A DNA stretch of 64,000 nt from assembly GCF_004522105.1 (NCBI RefSeq), contig NZ_SPUJ01000001.1:682001-746000 (forward strand), given 5' to 3'. The DNA is from Nocardioides sp. 1609. Its GTDB lineage: Bacteria; Actinomycetota; Actinomycetes; Propionibacteriales; Nocardioidaceae. Shown piece by piece: positions 61,200-64,000 of this stretch (position 1 is the stretch's first letter; every line of letters begins with the position of its first letter). The notes under the pieces were generated by a model, which was given only the letters and a program-made list of their open reading frames with translations, had not been told where the DNA came from and made no database searches. Both the position numbers and the translations under genes were made by a program.

Positions 61200-62404
61200 G
61201 CGGACAGATTGCTTCTGGCGATGCGATCCATCAGGCGCAGCAGTAGCGCCGAGATCGTGATGGCGGGGGCTTCATCGGGGCCCGGCAAGAGCTCGACGAC
61301 GTCAACTCCTACGATCGGAAGGAGATCGGCGAGGCCCCCGAGCAGGTCGACCGTCTCGTTGTACGTCCACCCGCCGGGCAGAACGGTGCCGGTACTGGGC
61401 ATCACGGTCGGGTCGAGGACGTCAACGTCAAGACTTATGTGCCAAACCAAGTCGGGCGGCAGGGCCGCAACGATCTCAGCCGGTGGGATGCTGAGGGCGG
61501 AGCGGCCCGGCCAGCGCAGCACGGTCGCGCTGGCCTCGGGCGGGTCAGGCACCAGCTGACGGATGCCGAACTGCGCGAGGCATGCGACTCGCGGGTTGCC
61601 CACCACCCAGTCGAGAAAGTTGCCGTGGTGCACCGCGTCGCGCGGACCTGTGCGGACCGCCCCGTGGTCGTAATGAGCGTCGAGGTGCAGGACGCCAACT
61701 TGTTCGTGGTGGCGGGTTAGCCCGTCGACGACCCGGAGGGTGATCGAGTGGTCACCGCCCAGCACCATTGGGGTGGCGCCAGCGGCGGCGAGCGCCGCGA
61801 CGGTGTCCTCAAGGGCGTCGAGCACGTCTCGGCCCAGGTCGCCCAAGGTGCCTAAGAGATCGCCGATATCGAGGACACCGACATTCTCCATCAGGCGTCG
61901 GCCCTGCTCGATGTCGTAACTGCCACGCAGGTCGTCGTCGAGCCGGTGAACCGTCGTACTGACGCGGCGCAGCGCCTCAGGACCGAACCGCGATCCGGGC
62001 CGGTAGGACGCACCGTGGTCGTAGGGCGCCCCGACGACTACGAAGTCAGCGCCACTGCGGAGTGCCGATGCCAGGTCGGTGACCGGAGCCCCGAACATCC
62101 CGGTCCGCTGGCTCACCGCCGGAGGCTGCACTGGCGCGGCCTCGCAGAGCACCCCCGACTCGACTAGGGCGGCGATCGCATGGCGCAAGGTCTTGCCTGC
62201 GCCTGGGTCCTGACCAGCGACGCGACGTACGACGGCCTCGACAGAATCAGGGACAGCGAACTGGGCGAGAACTCGCATCATTGCGGCTCCTACGGTGATC
62301 CGCCGACCCTCGGTGGGCCAATAGAGATCGTCACCACCGGCGCCATTCTCGACCCGGACCACGCCGGGTGCGACGGCGAGCATAGGTTGCCGTGCGGTCC
62401 TCAC
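61196..62404 (-). CDS. ureohydrolase (arginase/agmatinase fold) with extra N-terminal domain
   Basis: A 402-residue protein. From residue 115 on it is a ureohydrolase: GAPYDHGASYRPGSRFGP, VLGGDHSITL, LHLDAHYDHG and ISLDVDVLDPTVMP carry the two-manganese ligands. The first 100 residues are unusual for the family: VVRVENGAGGDDLYWPTEGRRITVG and a small helical end (LRHAIAALVESGVL). They look like a winged-helix peptide-binding element such as PqqD/RRE. It starts at GTG 62402-62404, overlapping the exporter stop. A peptide-arginase role is possible. Confidence 0.82.
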   Translation of the reverse strand: MRTARQPMLAVAPGVVRVENGAGGDDLYWPTEGRRITVGAAMMRVLAQFAVPDSVEAVVRRVAGQDPGAGKTLRHAIAALVESGVLCEAAPVQPPAVSQRTGMFGAPVTDLASALRSGADFVVVGAPYDHGASYRPGSRFGPEALRRVSTTVHRLDDDLRGSYDIEQGRRLMENVGVLDIGDLLGTLGDLGRDVLDALEDTVAALAAAGATPMVLGGDHSITLRVVDGLTRHHEQVGVLHLDAHYDHGAVRTGPRDAVHHGNFLDWVVGNPRVACLAQFGIRQLVPDPPEASATVLRWPGRSALSIPPAEIVAALPPDLVWHISLDVDVLDPTVMPSTGTVLPGGWTYNETVDLLGGLADLLPIVGVDVVELLPGPDEAPAITISALLLRLMDRIARSNLSA

Positions 62405-64000
62405 CGCATACGTCCCAGATGCTCGTCAGCGGCGCGCCATGCGCGGTGGAGTGCTGAGTATGGGCCAGCTTGCGCGAGCAGCGCCCGGTGTGTGCCTGAC
62501 TCGACGAGACGCCCCTCGTCGATAACAACGACCGTGTCGGCCAACTCGGCGGCCCACAGATCGTGGGCGACCTGGATGACTGTGCTCCCGGGTAGCGCCA
62601 CGGCGAGGGCGGTCTCGAACTGTTTGGTCTCCGCCTCAGTCAAACCCGCGGTGGCCTCGTCGAGCAGCAACACCTCGGGCTCATGCAGGAAAAGCCGCGC
62701 GAGGGCGAGTTGACGAGCCTGGGCGGGGGTCGGGTCATGTGCGTCACCGCCGAGCGCGATATTTAGACCGCCGTCGAGGTTGCGCACCCACCCATCGGCG
62801 CCGGCGTGCTCAAGAGCGCGCCACAGTGCGCCGTCGTCAGCCTCGGGTCGGGCCAGGGTCAGGTTGTCCCGAAGGCTGCCGTGGAAAATGTGGTCCTCCT
62901 GCGCCACCAGGACTACCCGTCCACTGACGCGCACCGCCCCGGCGCGTGGCGAAAGCACACCTGCCAGCAACATCGACAACGTCGTCTTACCAGCTCCCGA
63001 GGCGCCTACAACACAGACCCTTTCTCCCCGGCGAACGGTTAGGTCGAGGTCTGTCAGTGCGTCGCCGGACGTCCCGTAGGCGAACGAGACATGGTCGAGC
63101 TCCACGGCGTGTGCGGGATCCAGCGTCTTCGCTGCGCGAACGTCGTCGCCACCGGCTTCGGTGACTCCCAGGATCCGTCCCATCGCGGCGGTCGCGGACT
63201 GGGACTCGCCAAACCAGTAGATAAGGTCATCGAGCGGGGTGAGGACAGAACGCATATAGAGAGCGATGGCTGCGACGGCCCCAATGGTGGTTTGGTCTGA
63301 GCGAACCAGGTAGGCACCCCAGGCCAAGACCACCAGCACTGGCAAGTTGTAGCCAAGCTGAACGACAGGGAACCACCGCTGCTCAAGCCAGATGGGAACG
63401 CCAGCCTTGTCGAGCGCCCGGGCGATGCTTCGACGTACGACCTCCTCGCGCGCAGCACCCAGGTCATGTGATTCAACGACCTCGTGGCCACGAACCGTCT
63501 CGGAGATTGCTCCGGCCGCGGCAGCTCGGCTCGAGAGCTGGCCGGCGTATGCCGTCGTGGCCCGACGCACGTACCAGCGCGTCGAGATCACGATGAAGGG
63601 CGTCCCGACTAAGCACCCGAGAGCGACGAGAGGGTCAAGGACAAACGCGAACGCGACCGTCATGGTGACTGACACAGTGCCGACCAGGGTCTCGGGGACC
63701 CCGGTGCGCACTATCTCTGAGATGGCATCCATGTCAGAGGTGGAACGGGACAAAACGTCTCCGGGGTCGACAGCCTCGACCTGCCGCACGGGCAGGTCGA
63801 GAAGTGCAGCGGAGAAGTCCATCCGAAGGATGGCGAAGACCCGTTCGCCGAGGGCGAAGGCCCAGGTTGTCGCGGTGAACGCGAGACCGGCGCTAAGCAC
63901 CAGCGCAGCGGCGATCAACGCGACCACGACCGGCAACTCGACCCCGCGGCCGGCAGAAATCCTGTCAACGATGAGTCCTAGGAGCGCTGGCGGCAGGAGA
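62401..64000 (-). CDS. ABC exporter, fused membrane and ATPase domains (partial, runs off right edge)
   Basis: At least 532 residues of a type I ABC exporter. The membrane domain fills the visible first 300 residues (for example VVLAWGAYLVRS and VSVTMTVAFAFVLDPLVAL). The ATPase has Walker A GASGAGKTT, Q loop VAQEDHIFHG, Walker B EVLLLDEATAG and switch His in IQVAHDLWAA. The signature motif reads PTPAQARQLALARLF, so LSGGQ is replaced. Degenerate signatures are typical of one half of heterodimeric exporters. The frame is open to the right edge, so the start is missing. It overlaps the ureohydrolase gene by four bases. Confidence 0.9.
   Translation of the reverse strand, partial: LLPPALLGLIVDRISAGRGVELPVVVALIAAALVLSAGLAFTATTWAFALGERVFAILRMDFSAALLDLPVRQVEAVDPGDVLSRSTSDMDAISEIVRTGVPETLVGTVSVTMTVAFAFVLDPLVALGCLVGTPFIVISTRWYVRRATTAYAGQLSSRAAAAGAISETVRGHEVVESHDLGAAREEVVRRSIARALDKAGVPIWLEQRWFPVVQLGYNLPVLVVLAWGAYLVRSDQTTIGAVAAIALYMRSVLTPLDDLIYWFGESQSATAAMGRILGVTEAGGDDVRAAKTLDPAHAVELDHVSFAYGTSGDALTDLDLTVRRGERVCVVGASGAGKTTLSMLLAGVLSPRAGAVRVSGRVVLVAQEDHIFHGSLRDNLTLARPEADDGALWRALEHAGADGWVRNLDGGLNIALGGDAHDPTPAQARQLALARLFLHEPEVLLLDEATAGLTEAETKQFETALAVALPGSTVIQVAHDLWAAELADTVVVIDEGRLVESGTHRALLAQAGPYSALHRAWRAADEHLGRMR

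Noticed and set aside
1..64000. CRISPR arrays, rRNA or ordinary tRNA genes
   Set aside because: No regularly spaced repeats were seen, and the only tRNA-like fold is the tmRNA end at 27232. The boxA-like stretch at 19561 has no rRNA next to it.

Overview
The window is high-GC actinobacterial DNA. GTG starts are common, genes overlap by four bases (ATGA/GTGA), and there are a DesK/DesR-type two-component system, an actinobacterial tad pilus locus and a rifamycin-responsive HelR-type gene. A member of the Nocardioidaceae would fit, but that is inference. It divides into four blocks: core (1-10.3 kb), an accessory island (about 10.3-27.2 kb), core (27.2-47.4 kb), and a second accessory island (about 47.4 kb to the right edge).

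Core block 1 holds a truncated fabG, a HIT hydrolase, secreted glycerophosphodiesterase and M15-type peptidase genes, and an unknown 488-residue protein. A four-gene operon follows (DrrA-type ATPase, permease, sensor kinase, response regulator), led by a perfect 8+2+8 palindrome. The block ends with a ceramidase-family membrane protein.

Island 1 lies directly downstream of the 3' end of ssrA (tmRNA, minus strand). It carries an XRE/ImmA-type gene, then a four-gene cassette: DUF2188, DUF1883, a coiled-coil CHAT/caspase-like protease and a HEPN RNase-like protein. This cassette is the best candidate here for an undescribed defence system. Next comes a possible mobile element with a small protein, an unknown protein, a degenerate tyrosine-recombinase-like protein and a frameshifted DDE transposase. 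The last unit is a five-gene operon hsdM-hsdS-mrr-rusA-hsdR. A 12-bp direct repeat next to similar hairpins (10.35 and 27.15 kb) may mark the island ends.

Core block 2 has ssrA, smpB, a metal-dependent hydrolase, an operon of AAA+ ATPase, DUF4157 protein and YbjN-like protein, an M23 hydrolase with ftsX and ftsE, an amylosucrase and prfB. A HelR-type gene preceded by a rifamycin-associated element follows, then a tad pilus locus read towards lower coordinates.

Island 2 interrupts the tad ATPase gene (cpaF/tadA). Only its C-terminal part remains, next to a large serine integrase that is translationally coupled to a small serine-recombinase paralogue lacking the catalytic serine. The other half of cpaF is not in the window, so the element must continue past 64 kb. 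Its cargo includes a membrane alpha/beta hydrolase, a truncated ATPase remnant, an AlbA_2/Schlafen-type protein, an ImmA-type protease coupled to a nucleotide-sensor-like protein, a ribbon-helix-helix protein with a membrane protein, and a coupled three-gene operon. That operon encodes an ABC exporter, a ureohydrolase with an extra N-terminal domain and a tandem-GNAT protein, and it may be the edge of a peptide natural-product cluster.
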